Translations under genes and position numbers: made by a program
Part shown: in pieces, positions 8,236 to 14,768 of the stretch
Layout: the number at the start of each line of letters is the position of its first letter
Position numbering within the stretch: position 1 is the stretch's first letter
The notes under the pieces: model-generated
What the model was told of the DNA's origin: nothing
Databases searched by the model: none
The model's input: the letters and a program-made list of their open reading frames with translations, nothing else
Source of the DNA: a virus
Length of the DNA stretch: 44,959 nt
Virus record (IMG/VR): IMGVR_UViG_3300004774_000005
Coordinates: 1 to 44,959 of that record
Strand: one strand, 5' to 3'

Positions 8236-8413
8236 CGGTTTTTACCAGTTTCTGTATCGTATCGGTTTCCCAAATACGAATACCTAGCCACACAATAGTC
8301 AAGATGCCGCCAATAAGTGTTACCACGGGAGTCATCCATCCTAAAAAACCGCCAAGGCCCATGACTACCGCAGCGCCATCAGCCATTGTCTTTGCGTCAT
8401 GTGCATCGTTCAT
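8228..8413 (-). CDS. Small single-span membrane protein, holin candidate
   Basis: I choose the ATG at 8413 (61 residues, MNDAHDAKTMADGAAVVMGL) because it has GAGGTCAATATG; an upstream ATG at 8437 lies inside the preceding gene and has no ribosome-binding site. Residues 14-47 are hydrophobic (GAAVVMGLGGFLGWM and VVTLIGGILTIVWLGIRI), long enough for one or two membrane spans, followed by a short charged tail ETDTIQKLVKTDA. Size, topology and position among late genes fit a small phage holin or an inner-membrane virion protein. No endolysin gene is adjacent, so holin is only a possibility. Confidence 0.65.
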   Translation of the reverse strand: MNDAHDAKTMADGAAVVMGLGGFLGWMTPVVTLIGGILTIVWLGIRIWETDTIQKLVKTDA

Positions 8414-8420
8414 ATTGACC

Positions 8421-8663
8421 TCAGCATTTCCAAGCACGAAGGCTTTTATTGATTCGTGAATTTGGGTCTTTCGCCGTTTTTTCGCTGGTAAGTTTCTTTT
8501 TCATGCCTTCCATTCGTGCACAAAAAGAATCTTTCCTGCTACCGCCTTCTGGCTGAGGAGCTTTCAAATTCATCCCTTGTTTCTTGGCAGAGGCGCGGCC
8601 CTTGGCATTCAAGCCCCCATTGGGGTTTTTGCCTTCCTTACGCTGCCATGCCGGGGACTTCAT
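8421..8663 (-). CDS. Small basic protein, DUF6321-like
   Basis: This 80-residue protein begins MKSPAWQRKEGKNPNGGLNA and ends RMEGMKKKLTSEKTAKDPNS followed by RINKSLRAWKC. The pattern AWxRKEGKNPxGGLNxKGR ... SFCARMxGMKKKLTSxKTAxDPxSRINKSLRxWxC is one I remember for DUF6321 proteins of tailed phages and their relatives. The function is unknown. The ATG overlaps the TGA of the 50-residue gene upstream (ATGA), so the two are probably translationally coupled. Confidence 0.75.
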   Translation of the reverse strand: MKSPAWQRKEGKNPNGGLNAKGRASAKKQGMNLKAPQPEGGSRKDSFCARMEGMKKKLTSEKTAKDPNSRINKSLRAWKC

Positions 8664-8812
8664 TTTTTAGGCTTCTTTGCAGTTTTTGCGGATTGTTTAA
8701 AAGCAGCAGCGGTTGGAGCGCCTTTGCTACCAACTTTTCTCATCTTTTCACCAGAACCAGCTTTAATCCGGTCCTGTTTTGCATTGATGTTGGCATACAA
8801 ACCGGGCTTCAT
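8660..8812 (-). CDS. 50-residue basic phage protein
   Basis: This short gene encodes MKPGLYANINAKQDRIKAGS and then a Lys/Ala-rich C-terminus ending FKQSAKTAKKPKK. The 'GLYANIxAKQxRIKAGSGEKMRKxGxKGAPT' pattern is one I remember from small proteins in phage late operons. Its stop overlaps the start of the 80-residue gene at 8663 by ATGA. The ribosome-binding site is AAGGAGCAGCCATG with a short spacing. The high positive charge would suit DNA or RNA contact, but no function is established. Confidence 0.7.
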   Translation of the reverse strand: MKPGLYANINAKQDRIKAGSGEKMRKVGSKGAPTAAAFKQSAKTAKKPKK

Positions 8813-8821
8813 GGCTGCTCC

Positions 8822-9007
8822 TTAGTACATCTTGCAAGGCTTATTGCGGGCCTGACCTACACCACGGGGAGAAACAGAGCTTACGGGGCCTTTTCCGGGC
8901 TTCCTAGGCGTTTGTTTAGGGCCACCCTTGCCCATGTCTTGCTTTTGCGCACCGGGCTGGCATTCGCCTTGGTACTGATCATCTGCCATTTTTGCTGCAC
9001 GTCCCAT
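8822..9007 (-). CDS. Small hypothetical virion-operon protein
   Basis: This 61-residue protein begins MGRAAKMADDQYQGECQPGA and continues with a Gly/Pro/Lys-rich tail ending VGQARNKPCKMY. The start has AAGGAGTCCATCATG. I see no domain or membrane segment. It is one of five consecutive small genes (7786-9007) with high Lys/Gly content, which look like a set of internal or DNA-associated virion proteins. That view comes only from composition and position. Confidence 0.65.
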   Translation of the reverse strand: MGRAAKMADDQYQGECQPGAQKQDMGKGGPKQTPRKPGKGPVSSVSPRGVGQARNKPCKMY

Positions 9008-9017
9008 GATGGACTCC

Positions 9018-9533
9018 TTATCCGTAATAAATAGTCAAGCCAGTCTGGTTTGACAATTGAGCATACAAGCCATTAGTTGCCCAAATACCATCGCCGGGGA
9101 TCAACAGTGTGACCGTAGCGGAGTTATTTGTGGTGTCCCATGAAGTCATCCAACGGGAACCAACGGCGCTTTGGGAAGCTGCTGCACCGGCAGTGATGCT
9201 ACCGGAATTAATGTCCGTTACAGTGTATGTACTCGATGTGAGTACCGTAACAACATAATTTCCATTGGTAGCTGTACCACCTGTGCCTGCGCCAAAGGCG
9301 AGGCCGACCACATCACCGGTAGTCAAGCCGTGGGAGGCCAGAGTAATGGTGATAAGAGTTCCAGCACGGCCATAAGTGACGGCAGTTGGGGCCGCAGAAG
9401 AATCCCAAATGTTCACTGTGCCTGCTGTGCCAGAGCCAATACCAATAACGCCTTTCAGGCGCGTTCTGCCAGTGACCATTTGGCCACTGGCATTTACATG
9501 CGAACTTTTTACGTCAAATTGAAAGCCACTCAT
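9018..9533 (-). CDS. Beta-rich structural protein
   Basis: This 171-residue protein begins MSGFQFDVKSSHVNASGQMV. A module of about 70 residues around 58-108 has ITLASHGLTTGDVVGLAFG and GNYVVTVLTSSTYTVTDINS. The pattern 'HGLTTGDxV ... G.Y.V..... ' is a small beta domain I remember from many phage tail and baseplate proteins. The rest is Gly/Thr/Ala-rich, ending LYAQLSNQTGLTIYYG. The ribosome-binding site is AGGAGGCCCTATG, one of the strongest in the operon, which fits an abundant virion protein. It is most likely a head or tail surface component. Confidence 0.75.
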   Translation of the reverse strand: MSGFQFDVKSSHVNASGQMVTGRTRLKGVIGIGSGTAGTVNIWDSSAAPTAVTYGRAGTLITITLASHGLTTGDVVGLAFGAGTGGTATNGNYVVTVLTSSTYTVTDINSGSITAGAAASQSAVGSRWMTSWDTTNNSATVTLLIPGDGIWATNGLYAQLSNQTGLTIYYG

Positions 9534-9544
9534 AGGGCCTCCTA

Positions 9545-10084
9545 TTAGGAATCGGCAAACGGTGTAGCAACGGTGCCAGTGCCGAGGATCACGCCAGTGA
9601 CGCAGTACTTCAATGCGGCAATTGCGCGGATCTCAATCCAAGTGCCTGCAACGCCACCAGTGGTCGTTCCATTCAAATTGATGAAGTCGTTTGAAGCTGC
9701 GGCAGTAAAACCTACCATTGCGCCAGCCGAATCGGTGTCCACCGACAACAGAGAGCCGATGAATTTGTCAGTGCCATCAGTACCAATCTTCAAAGAGCTA
9801 GTGCTAATCGTGGTGGAAACCCAAATGGTGTACAGCACGCCTAGATTATTCTGGGTGTTGTAATCGCGGCCCGGGCCAGCAGTGGAAGCATCAGCGTTGG
9901 TGTTGATGGTGGGGAGAGTCAAGGTCAAAGCAGCCGCCAAAGAGCCGCCAATAACCAAAAGCCGTCCGCCGTGGGTGACGGGGTCCAGCGTAGTGCTGGA
10001 AGTGAGCGTAAGAACAGCGCCGGGGCCCTGTTGATACAAGCCACCCATCGAACGAAGGGGGCCGCTGAACGTAGTGCGTGCCAT
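9545..10084 (-). CDS. Structural protein, first gene of the tail-side operon
   Basis: I choose the ATG at 10084 (179 residues, MARTTFSGPLRSMGGLYQQG) because AAGGACTATTA precedes it; an in-frame ATG at 10105 adds seven residues but has no ribosome-binding site. The sequence is Thr/Gly/Ala-rich and beta-predicted (LTLTSSTTLDPVTHGGRLLV and similar). I recall comparable 'FSGPLRS..GF..G' proteins beside capsid genes in uncultured phages, so a head or tail surface role is likely. It is the first gene after the TTGACA/TATATT promoter at 10175-10202. Confidence 0.75.
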   Translation of the reverse strand: MARTTFSGPLRSMGGLYQQGPGAVLTLTSSTTLDPVTHGGRLLVIGGSLAAALTLTLPTINTNADASTAGPGRDYNTQNNLGVLYTIWVSTTISTSSLKIGTDGTDKFIGSLLSVDTDSAGAMVGFTAAASNDFINLNGTTTGGVAGTWIEIRAIAALKYCVTGVILGTGTVATPFADS

Positions 10085-10110
10085 ATTAATAGTCCTTACA
10101 TACAAGTGAA

Positions 10111-10153
10111 GTACATTGATCGGTATGTCGTCTGCCGGGACAGTTCAATGTAC
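10111..10153. repeat. 9-bp inverted repeat in the 5' leader of the tail-side operon
   Basis: GTACATTGA at 10111-10119 and TCAATGTAC at 10145-10153 are perfect complements separated by 25 bp. The repeat lies between the minus-strand promoter (10175-10202) and the start codon at 10084. It could be a stem-loop in the leader RNA or a regulator-binding site. Confidence 0.6.
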
Positions 10154-10174
10154 CGGAAAGCCCGGGTTAGCTGC

Positions 10175-10202
10175 AATATACACTATTTTTAAGGCTTGTC
10201 AA
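10175..10202 (-). promoter_or_regulatory. Sigma-70-type promoter for the tail-side operon
   Basis: On the minus strand TTGACA (10197-10202) is followed after 16 bp by TATATT (10175-10180). The -35 box is perfect and the -10 has five of six consensus bases. Transcription would start near 10168 and run left into 10084 and the tail genes. The -35 box touches the start codon of the plus-strand HNH gene. Confidence 0.7.
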
Positions 10203-10203
10203 T

Positions 10204-10575
10204 ATGCCCTTCAAAGACCCAGAAGTTCACAAGGCAAAGCACAAGGAATACTCAGCAAAGTACTACGAAAGGAACAAAGAGGCTGAAAAAAACCGTATCA
10301 ATGATCGTCGCAGGGAAAAACGCAAGGAGTGGAAAGACTACAAAGCCCGTCTATCTTGTTCAAATTGCGGGTTTAACCACCCCGCCTGTATAGATTTCCA
10401 TCACCCGCCGGATACTAAAGAATACAGCGTTAATGAGTTAGCCCAAAACGGCCGGTACAAACTAGCGTACAAAGAAGCGGCAAAATGTATAGTTCTGTGT
10501 TCAAACTGCCACCGCATACACCACTACAATGAAAGACAAAAGAAAAAGGAGGCCAAAGCCTCCCAATCTGGGTAG
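10204..10575 (+). CDS. HNH endonuclease, free-standing, opposite strand to the virion genes
   Basis: This 123-residue protein starts MPFKDPEVHKAKHKEYSAKY, a Lys/Glu-rich helix. It then has CSNCGFNHPACIDFHHPPD (zinc CxxC plus the HH of the HNH motif) and CIVLCSNCHRIHHYNE (second CxxC and final His). The ββα-metal layout with two zinc knuckles is that of HNH endonucleases common as free-standing genes in phages, often homing enzymes. It is the only plus-strand gene among the virion genes. It is inserted between the capsid block and the tail block, and its start abuts the -35 of the minus-strand promoter. AAGG precedes the ATG. Confidence 0.85.
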   Translation: MPFKDPEVHKAKHKEYSAKYYERNKEAEKNRINDRRREKRKEWKDYKARLSCSNCGFNHPACIDFHHPPDTKEYSVNELAQNGRYKLAYKEAAKCIVLCSNCHRIHHYNERQKKKEAKASQSG

Positions 10576-10586
10576 GGTCGTACCCA
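10569..10586. terminator. Weak hairpin at a convergent gene junction
   Basis: TGGGTA (10569-10574) and TACCCA (10581-10586) form a 6-bp stem with a 6-nt loop, between the ends of the HNH gene and the acidic-protein gene that face each other. There is no run of T on either side, so termination here is uncertain. Confidence 0.25.
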
Positions 10587-10587
10587 A

Positions 10588-10845
10588 TTAAGCAGCGGAC
10601 TCTTCCTCTTCAGCTTCGTCTTCCGCAACTTCTTCGCACTCGTACCAGTCGTCAGACTCTTCGTCGTATGCGTACCAAACTTCATTTTCTTCGTCGTACC
10701 AATACGCTACGCCTTCATCATCATATACATACTCTTCGTCAGCAAACTCATCTTCAACTTCATCACCAAAAACATCCTCAACTTCAACCCCAAAATAGCT
10801 AAGGAAATCAAACAAATCAACTTTAGCCACAAATGTAATGTCCAT
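10588..10845 (-). CDS. Very acidic small protein
   Basis: This 85-residue protein is dominated by Asp and Glu from residue 21 on (VEVEDVFGDEVEDEFADEEY). It also has regularly placed Trp and Tyr: AYWYDEENEVWYAYDEES and DDWYECEE form a degenerate 12-13-residue repeat. It would be strongly negative. It is encoded just downstream of the capsid gene terminator with its own AGGGGTTTATCATG start. Acidic phage proteins of this size can be DNA mimics that block host nucleases or nucleoid proteins, but I see nothing that proves this. A virion decoration role is equally possible. Confidence 0.7.
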   Translation of the reverse strand: MDITFVAKVDLFDFLSYFGVEVEDVFGDEVEDEFADEEYVYDDEGVAYWYDEENEVWYAYDEESDDWYECEEVAEDEAEEEESAA

Positions 10846-10920
10846 GATAAACCCCTATAAAAATGATGCAACACCGCGCTGCAAGCACATCTTAGGCGGC
10901 ATTTATGACAGATTTGAAAC

Positions 10921-10947
10921 AATAAAAAGGGCCCCCGAAGGGGCCCT
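10921..10947 (-). terminator. Rho-independent terminator after the major capsid gene
   Basis: A GC-rich stem AGGGCCCC...GGGGCCCT (10928-10947, UUCG-containing loop) is followed on the minus strand by TTTTATT. It lies 38 bp after the stop of the capsid gene at 10985 and before the acidic gene at 10845. It would limit read-through and protect the abundant capsid mRNA. Confidence 0.85.
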
Positions 10948-10984
10948 AGTGGCAGGCCAGTCACCTCTACCGTACTGAAGCTTA

Positions 10985-11899
10985 TCAGGTCGAACCCGAA
11001 GAGCCGTAGATGCCGCGAGGGTCAGACCAGCCGAAGCTGTAACGCTCACGAGCCTTGTAGCGCACATTGCCGGTGTCAAAATCGCCTTCAAAGGCGGTCT
11101 TGATTGGCGAACGCTGGAACATCTTCAGACCGTTGGGCGCATCGGTCATGATGAACCATGCGTTGGTGTCGGTCAAGAAGTGGTTCACGGCATAACCGTC
11201 AGGAATCAAGCCCATCGATTTGATGGCATTGATATCGTTGTCGGCAGTCGCAGTACGCAGAGTGGACTTCATCAGGCGCTCGGCAGTAAACTGAAGTTCT
11301 TTTGGAACAATCATTTTCTTGCCCATAACAGCGATCTTCAAGCCACGCTCGTCGATGAAGCTTGCAATGTCGATCAAACCTTGTTCCAAAGACGTTTCGT
11401 TCAGGTCAGCCTGAGTCGAAGGCGTATTGGCAAAGTTTTGAGCCAGTGCAGTGGGGTGGTTCAAGTTGCACAGAGAAACGCCGTCACCGCCGACATAATT
11501 GCCGCCAGTAAATGCATTGTTCAGTACAGAAGCCGCCTTGACTTGCTTGGTGTGAGACATCGAACGCGCCAGTGCTTTGGTGTAGCGACCAGAGAGGCGG
11601 TCATAGAGGTTGTCCTCTACAGCTTCTTCAGTCAATGCAAACGCCATTGCAATGGTTTCGTGCGTATAACGGGCCGTGAACGATTCGTTCGCGGTGTCAT
11701 ATTGCACGCCTGCGCCTTCAACCTTGGTTGGAGCAGAACCGAAGCCGGTCAACATTACCTCTTCTTCAAACGCACGGTCAGAAGATTCGATTTCGAAAAT
11801 CTCTTCGTGTTCGTTTTCATAGCGGTTGTACTCCATACCAAACAAGGCATTGAGTCCGGGCTCTAGCTCTTTTACGAGTTGTGAACGTGTAATAGCCAT
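10985..11899 (-). CDS. Major capsid protein
   Basis: This 304-residue protein begins MAITRSQLVKELEPGLNALF and has LTGFGSAPTKVEGAGVQYD, a segment EAVEDNLYDRLSGRYTKALA, and AASVLNNAFTGGNYVGGDGV followed by SLCNLNHP. I recognise this pattern as the phage major head protein group related to Mu gpT (HK97 fold); that group is remembered, not searched. Hundreds of copies would form the shell on the scaffold encoded at 12991-13887. The start has CGGAGCATAATCATG. A strong terminator follows at 10921-10947. The decoration-like gene lies directly upstream with a 2-bp gap. Confidence 0.9.
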   Translation of the reverse strand: MAITRSQLVKELEPGLNALFGMEYNRYENEHEEIFEIESSDRAFEEEVMLTGFGSAPTKVEGAGVQYDTANESFTARYTHETIAMAFALTEEAVEDNLYDRLSGRYTKALARSMSHTKQVKAASVLNNAFTGGNYVGGDGVSLCNLNHPTALAQNFANTPSTQADLNETSLEQGLIDIASFIDERGLKIAVMGKKMIVPKELQFTAERLMKSTLRTATADNDINAIKSMGLIPDGYAVNHFLTDTNAWFIMTDAPNGLKMFQRSPIKTAFEGDFDTGNVRYKARERYSFGWSDPRGIYGSSGST

Positions 11900-11901
11900 G
11901 A

Positions 11902-12489
11902 TTATGCTCCGTCTGCTGCAACGCCAACACTACCGTATTGATGTTGATTAAGTTTCACAACCACCTGTGCATAGGTGCCAAATGCGTTCGTCGAGGTGTC
12001 GGATAGACCCACGATTTTGAACGTCAATGCAGCAGTCTTAGCAATGGAGGACGAACTGAGAGTTCCATTGGAGATACCGGTGTAGGTACTGCCAGTGGTA
12101 GACGCAGTTGGGTCAGCATTTTTGCCGATGTTTGCTTGGGTGACCGAACCATCTGCCTGTACAAGGAACAATTGGTTTGGATCGTCCTGAACTTCACACA
12201 CAATGCTACCAATATTGGGGGTAATACTACCGGGGTAGTAATTCTTCCAAGTTGGTTTGTCGGTGCGAGTCGGGTCGTTGTATTGGCAACCGTTAAACAC
12301 GCCCGTGGGGGCAGTGTGTGTGGAAGCGTCATACTTGATGATGTATCCGTCATAGACAACAACTAAGTCGCCCTGATAGATCGCAGTTCCGTATCCACTT
12401 GCAATCAGATAGCCATACTGCTTTTGAGCACCAGTAGCTGAAAGATTACCTAGCGGACGCAGACCAAAAGGCTTATTTACATTTGCCAT
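11902..12489 (-). CDS. Head decoration-like structural protein
   Basis: This 195-residue protein begins MANVNKPFGLRPLGNLSATG. The 'NKPFGLRPxG' start and a beta-rich body with AIYQGDLVVVYDGYIIKYD are features I remember for proteins encoded next to phage capsid genes and usually annotated as head decoration or stabilisation proteins. The ribosome-binding site AGGAGCTACAAATG is strong, as expected for an abundant virion protein. It is translated together with the capsid gene 2 bp downstream. No membrane or catalytic motif is seen. Confidence 0.7.
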   Translation of the reverse strand: MANVNKPFGLRPLGNLSATGAQKQYGYLIASGYGTAIYQGDLVVVYDGYIIKYDASTHTAPTGVFNGCQYNDPTRTDKPTWKNYYPGSITPNIGSIVCEVQDDPNQLFLVQADGSVTQANIGKNADPTASTTGSTYTGISNGTLSSSSIAKTAALTFKIVGLSDTSTNAFGTYAQVVVKLNQHQYGSVGVAADGA

Positions 12490-12520
12490 TTGTAGCTCCT
12501 AAAAGATTAAAAAATCCGAA

Positions 12521-12988
12521 TTAACGGTTTCCGAAAGTTGTTTTGGAACTTCTCTCGGGGGATTGAATGCGCATTGTAGAGTGTGCGTTTTCTCGCATCA
12601 ACTCATTGTCTACTGCGGACAACTGCTCACGGGCCTTCATACGGTAATGGGCATTACGCTCTTCAGCAGTCTCATCAGGGATTTTTGCTAGAAGCAGGCC
12701 ACCGGTGGTGACCACCCCTGCATGCTTCCCATCCTCAATGGTGGGCATCATGCCTTGGTATTCTTCAGGCAATTCCTCAATGCGCACGAGTTCATAACCT
12801 TCGCGCATGCTGCTGTAGACATTTTGCTTATCTACGAATCCATTGACTTCTGCACGAATCCAACGGTATCCATAGCCTTCTGGAGGCGGTGGTGTATCTA
12901 AGCGTGAAGGCGCTGCCCATGGCTTGCGACGAGTTTCCTTATCCCGAGTTGGGCGGGCGGCTCTATCGATGGTAATTTTTTCGCTCAT
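12521..12988 (-). CDS. Hypothetical head-module protein
   Basis: I choose the ATG at 12988 (155 residues, MSEKITIDRAARPTRDKETR), which has AAGGAATGATCATG; an ATG two codons upstream overlaps the stop of the scaffold gene and is also possible. The sequence has PPPPEGYGYRWIRAEVNGFV, ELVRIEELPEEYQGMMPTIE and VVTTGGLLLAKIPDETAEER. I remember such proteins between scaffold and capsid genes of many tailed phages, always without a known function. Position suggests a role in head assembly. Confidence 0.7.
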   Translation of the reverse strand: MSEKITIDRAARPTRDKETRRKPWAAPSRLDTPPPPEGYGYRWIRAEVNGFVDKQNVYSSMREGYELVRIEELPEEYQGMMPTIEDGKHAGVVTTGGLLLAKIPDETAEERNAHYRMKAREQLSAVDNELMRENAHSTMRIQSPERSSKTTFGNR

Positions 12989-12990
12989 GA

Positions 12991-13887
12991 TCATTCCTTT
13001 ACGTACTTAGCATATTCCTCAAGAGGAACATTCAGCTTCTTAGCAATAGCAATCTGACTCGGCGATAGCCGGACAGTACGGCGCGCACTATTTATCCCCG
13101 AACTACGGGAAGCAGGTGCAACAGCAGGCGCGGAACGCTGTTGTCTGGGTTGGGCTGCAAAGCGGGTCGGGAGTTCTTCCCGAAGTCTTCGATCTAATTC
13201 ATTGTAATACTCATCTGAATCGGGTTCAACCCCCTCTTGCTCAACAAGAGTCTGGTGGATTCCCCAAGCGGCATAAGTAGCCACGCGATCCTGACCATAC
13301 CATGTATTGCGAGAGGCCCAATCCTCCGCCCGGGGCGAGGGGGTGGGTTTTTGTTGTACCTGAGGGACCTGCTGCTGCGGCATGGGCTGGCGGAAGTTTT
13401 CCACCTGCTGTTGCTGGGTCTGGAGCCAGCCTGTAACTTGGCGGGACTCCATAGTCAGGTCAGTCAGACGCTGCTGGGCTTCGGTTTCGGTGTCAATGTC
13501 ACCTTCTTCTCGGGCTTTGCGGATGATTGCCTTCAAAGTAGCCTGCTGAGTGTCCAGTCGGCCCTTGGCTTCGTTCAAACGGCTGTAATCCGTGTTGACA
13601 AGCTTTTGCTGAAGGGTGTACTTCTCGCTTTGCAAGCCTTGGGCAAAGGCAATAGCTGCATCCTTTTGGCGTTCGGCTTCCCGCATGCGGGCAGTAAGCT
13701 TGGAGATGCGTTTTTGAACACCTTCACTGACAGTGTCCAGTTCATCACGGTGTTCTTGATTCTCCGAGGGGGCCGCAGGAGCAGCGCCGCCTTCTTCTAC
13801 GGGATCTTCCACGGAAATGTCCGTGGCGACCTCGCCTTCACCTAGATCAAACTCTAGCTGGTTGTCATTCATAAATTGTCGTGCCAT
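12991..13887 (-). CDS. Capsid scaffolding protein
   Basis: This 298-residue protein starts MARQFMNDNQLEFDLGEGEV. It has an acidic N-terminus and a long coiled coil (about residues 60-165, with KRISKLTARMREAERQKDAA). A Gln/Pro-rich linker follows (MPQQQVPQVQQKPTPSP), then a basic C-terminus with RRTVRLSPSQIAIAKKLNVP and the tail LEEYAKYVKE. An acidic and coiled-coil body with a basic helical C-terminus that binds the capsid protein is the usual build of phage scaffolds. It lies upstream of the capsid gene with AAGGAGCCCAAAAATG. It would guide shell assembly and then leave or be degraded; no protease gene is visible nearby. Confidence 0.85.
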   Translation of the reverse strand: MARQFMNDNQLEFDLGEGEVATDISVEDPVEEGGAAPAAPSENQEHRDELDTVSEGVQKRISKLTARMREAERQKDAAIAFAQGLQSEKYTLQQKLVNTDYSRLNEAKGRLDTQQATLKAIIRKAREEGDIDTETEAQQRLTDLTMESRQVTGWLQTQQQQVENFRQPMPQQQVPQVQQKPTPSPRAEDWASRNTWYGQDRVATYAAWGIHQTLVEQEGVEPDSDEYYNELDRRLREELPTRFAAQPRQQRSAPAVAPASRSSGINSARRTVRLSPSQIAIAKKLNVPLEEYAKYVKE

Positions 13888-13898
13888 TTTTGGGCTCC

Positions 13899-14372
13899 TT
13901 ACATGTGAAGAATGTCATTGGGGTCTTTAATCTTGGCCAAGATCTCGTCATCGTTCAAGATTCGAATCTCGCCACCCTCAATTTGCATCCTTGCACCGGC
14001 ATATCGGCCAAAAATAATCCAATCACCTTCCTTGCACCAAGGACCGTGAGGGAATTTCTGAGTATCGGCATATGCCAAAGGGCCAACGGCTAAAACGTAG
14101 GCACAAGTAGTGAGCAATTGCTGACGATCTAGGGTTTGCCCGGGTAAATGAATTCCACCCTTTGTTTGGCCAACGCCTCGGTAAGGCAAAACCACAATTC
14201 GCCAGCCAGTAGGCTGTGGCAAATGGTCTTTGACAGCGTCAAGCTGTTCTTCATGGCTTTGCTTGGCACGAGCTTCGTCTTCTTGCATTGCAATTGCCGC
14301 TTGGGCCTCGGCTTCTGCCTTTGCGGCAAATTCCTGAGCCCACTTTTCTTCCAATGGAGTAGCTACAGTCAT
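13899..14372 (-). CDS. GroES-like co-chaperonin with N-terminal extension
   Basis: I choose the ATG at 14372 (157 residues, MTVATPLEEKWAQEFAAKAE), which has AAGGATCTATTGATG. Residues 1-50 are an Ala/Glu-rich helical extension absent from bacterial GroES. Residues 54-149 show the Cpn10 fold: PTGWRIVVLPYRGVGQTKGG, a mobile loop with GGIHLPG (IHL at 74-76 in place of the GroEL-binding IVL), AYVLAVGP, CKEGDWIIFGRYAGARMQIE and ILNDDEILAKI. Phage co-chaperonins (T4 gp31 and relatives) help the host GroEL fold the capsid protein. Its place between portal and scaffold fits that job. Confidence 0.85.
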   Translation of the reverse strand: MTVATPLEEKWAQEFAAKAEAEAQAAIAMQEDEARAKQSHEEQLDAVKDHLPQPTGWRIVVLPYRGVGQTKGGIHLPGQTLDRQQLLTTCAYVLAVGPLAYADTQKFPHGPWCKEGDWIIFGRYAGARMQIEGGEIRILNDDEILAKIKDPNDILHM

Positions 14373-14382
14373 CAATAGATCC

Positions 14383-14568
14383 TTAAAGGTTTGGATTTTT
14401 CTTGAGAATCTCTTGCACAGCATCCTCAACGAAGTTAAACCCTTCCAACCGGCCCATCATGAACTTGTATTGCTCCATATTCTGCACACGGCCATTCAAA
14501 ATCATCTCTTGGGACTCTTTACGGAGCCGTTTGATCTGAACAAATACCGCTTCTGCAAATTCCAGCAT
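14383..14568 (-). CDS. Small coiled-coil head-module protein
   Basis: This 61-residue protein begins MLEFAEAVFVQIKRLRKESQ and is helical throughout, with QYKFMMGRLEGFNFVEDAVQ followed by EILKKNP. The ribosome-binding site is ATAGGAGAAATCCATG. I remember short proteins of this type beside portal genes in other phages, without a known function. It lies between the 43-residue gene and the co-chaperonin gene in the same transcript. Confidence 0.7.
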   Translation of the reverse strand: MLEFAEAVFVQIKRLRKESQEMILNGRVQNMEQYKFMMGRLEGFNFVEDAVQEILKKNPNL

Positions 14569-14630
14569 GGATTTCTCCTATGAAAGCAAACAGTTTGGCC
14601 CCTGTTTGAAGGGTTCGTGCGTACTATACC

Positions 14631-14651
14631 GTAAAACTACGCAAGTTTTAC
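14631..14651. repeat. Small hairpin at the end of the 43-residue gene
   Basis: GTAAAAC (14631-14637) and GTTTTAC (14645-14651) form a perfect 7-bp stem with a 7-nt loop across the stop codon of the small gene. On the minus strand a TATAGT lies just after the stem (14625-14630), so this could be a weak promoter/operator or a processing site. Confidence 0.35.
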
Positions 14652-14768
14652 CTTATTAAACGCATCTTTTCGGTAGACGTACGTAACTTTTGGTTTTTCT
14701 GAGGCTTTTACTGCCGTTTTTTGCGGCTGTTCTGGCATTTTCTTTGGTTTAACGGGCTTGGTTGCCAT
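14637..14768 (-). CDS. 43-residue Lys/Pro-rich protein overlapping the portal gene end
   Basis: The gene starts at ATG 14768, 20 bases inside the 3' end of the portal gene in another frame, with GGAGCCCAAAATG as ribosome-binding site. It encodes MATKPVKPKKMPEQPQKTAV and then KASEKPKVTYVYRKDAFNKV before KLA. It is basic and low in complexity with a short beta-like C-terminus. The good start site and overlap support a real gene, but I know no relative. Confidence 0.55.
   Translation of the reverse strand: MATKPVKPKKMPEQPQKTAVKASEKPKVTYVYRKDAFNKVKLA

Noticed and set aside
8228-8437. A firm holin call for the small membrane protein
   Set aside because: No endolysin or spanin gene is adjacent and the hydrophobic part could be one or two spans, so I list it only as a candidate.
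10928-10947. A Mu-gpT downstream-element type RNA after the capsid gene
   Set aside because: The position fits, but the hairpin with its T tract is explained by a simple terminator and I cannot see further conserved structure.
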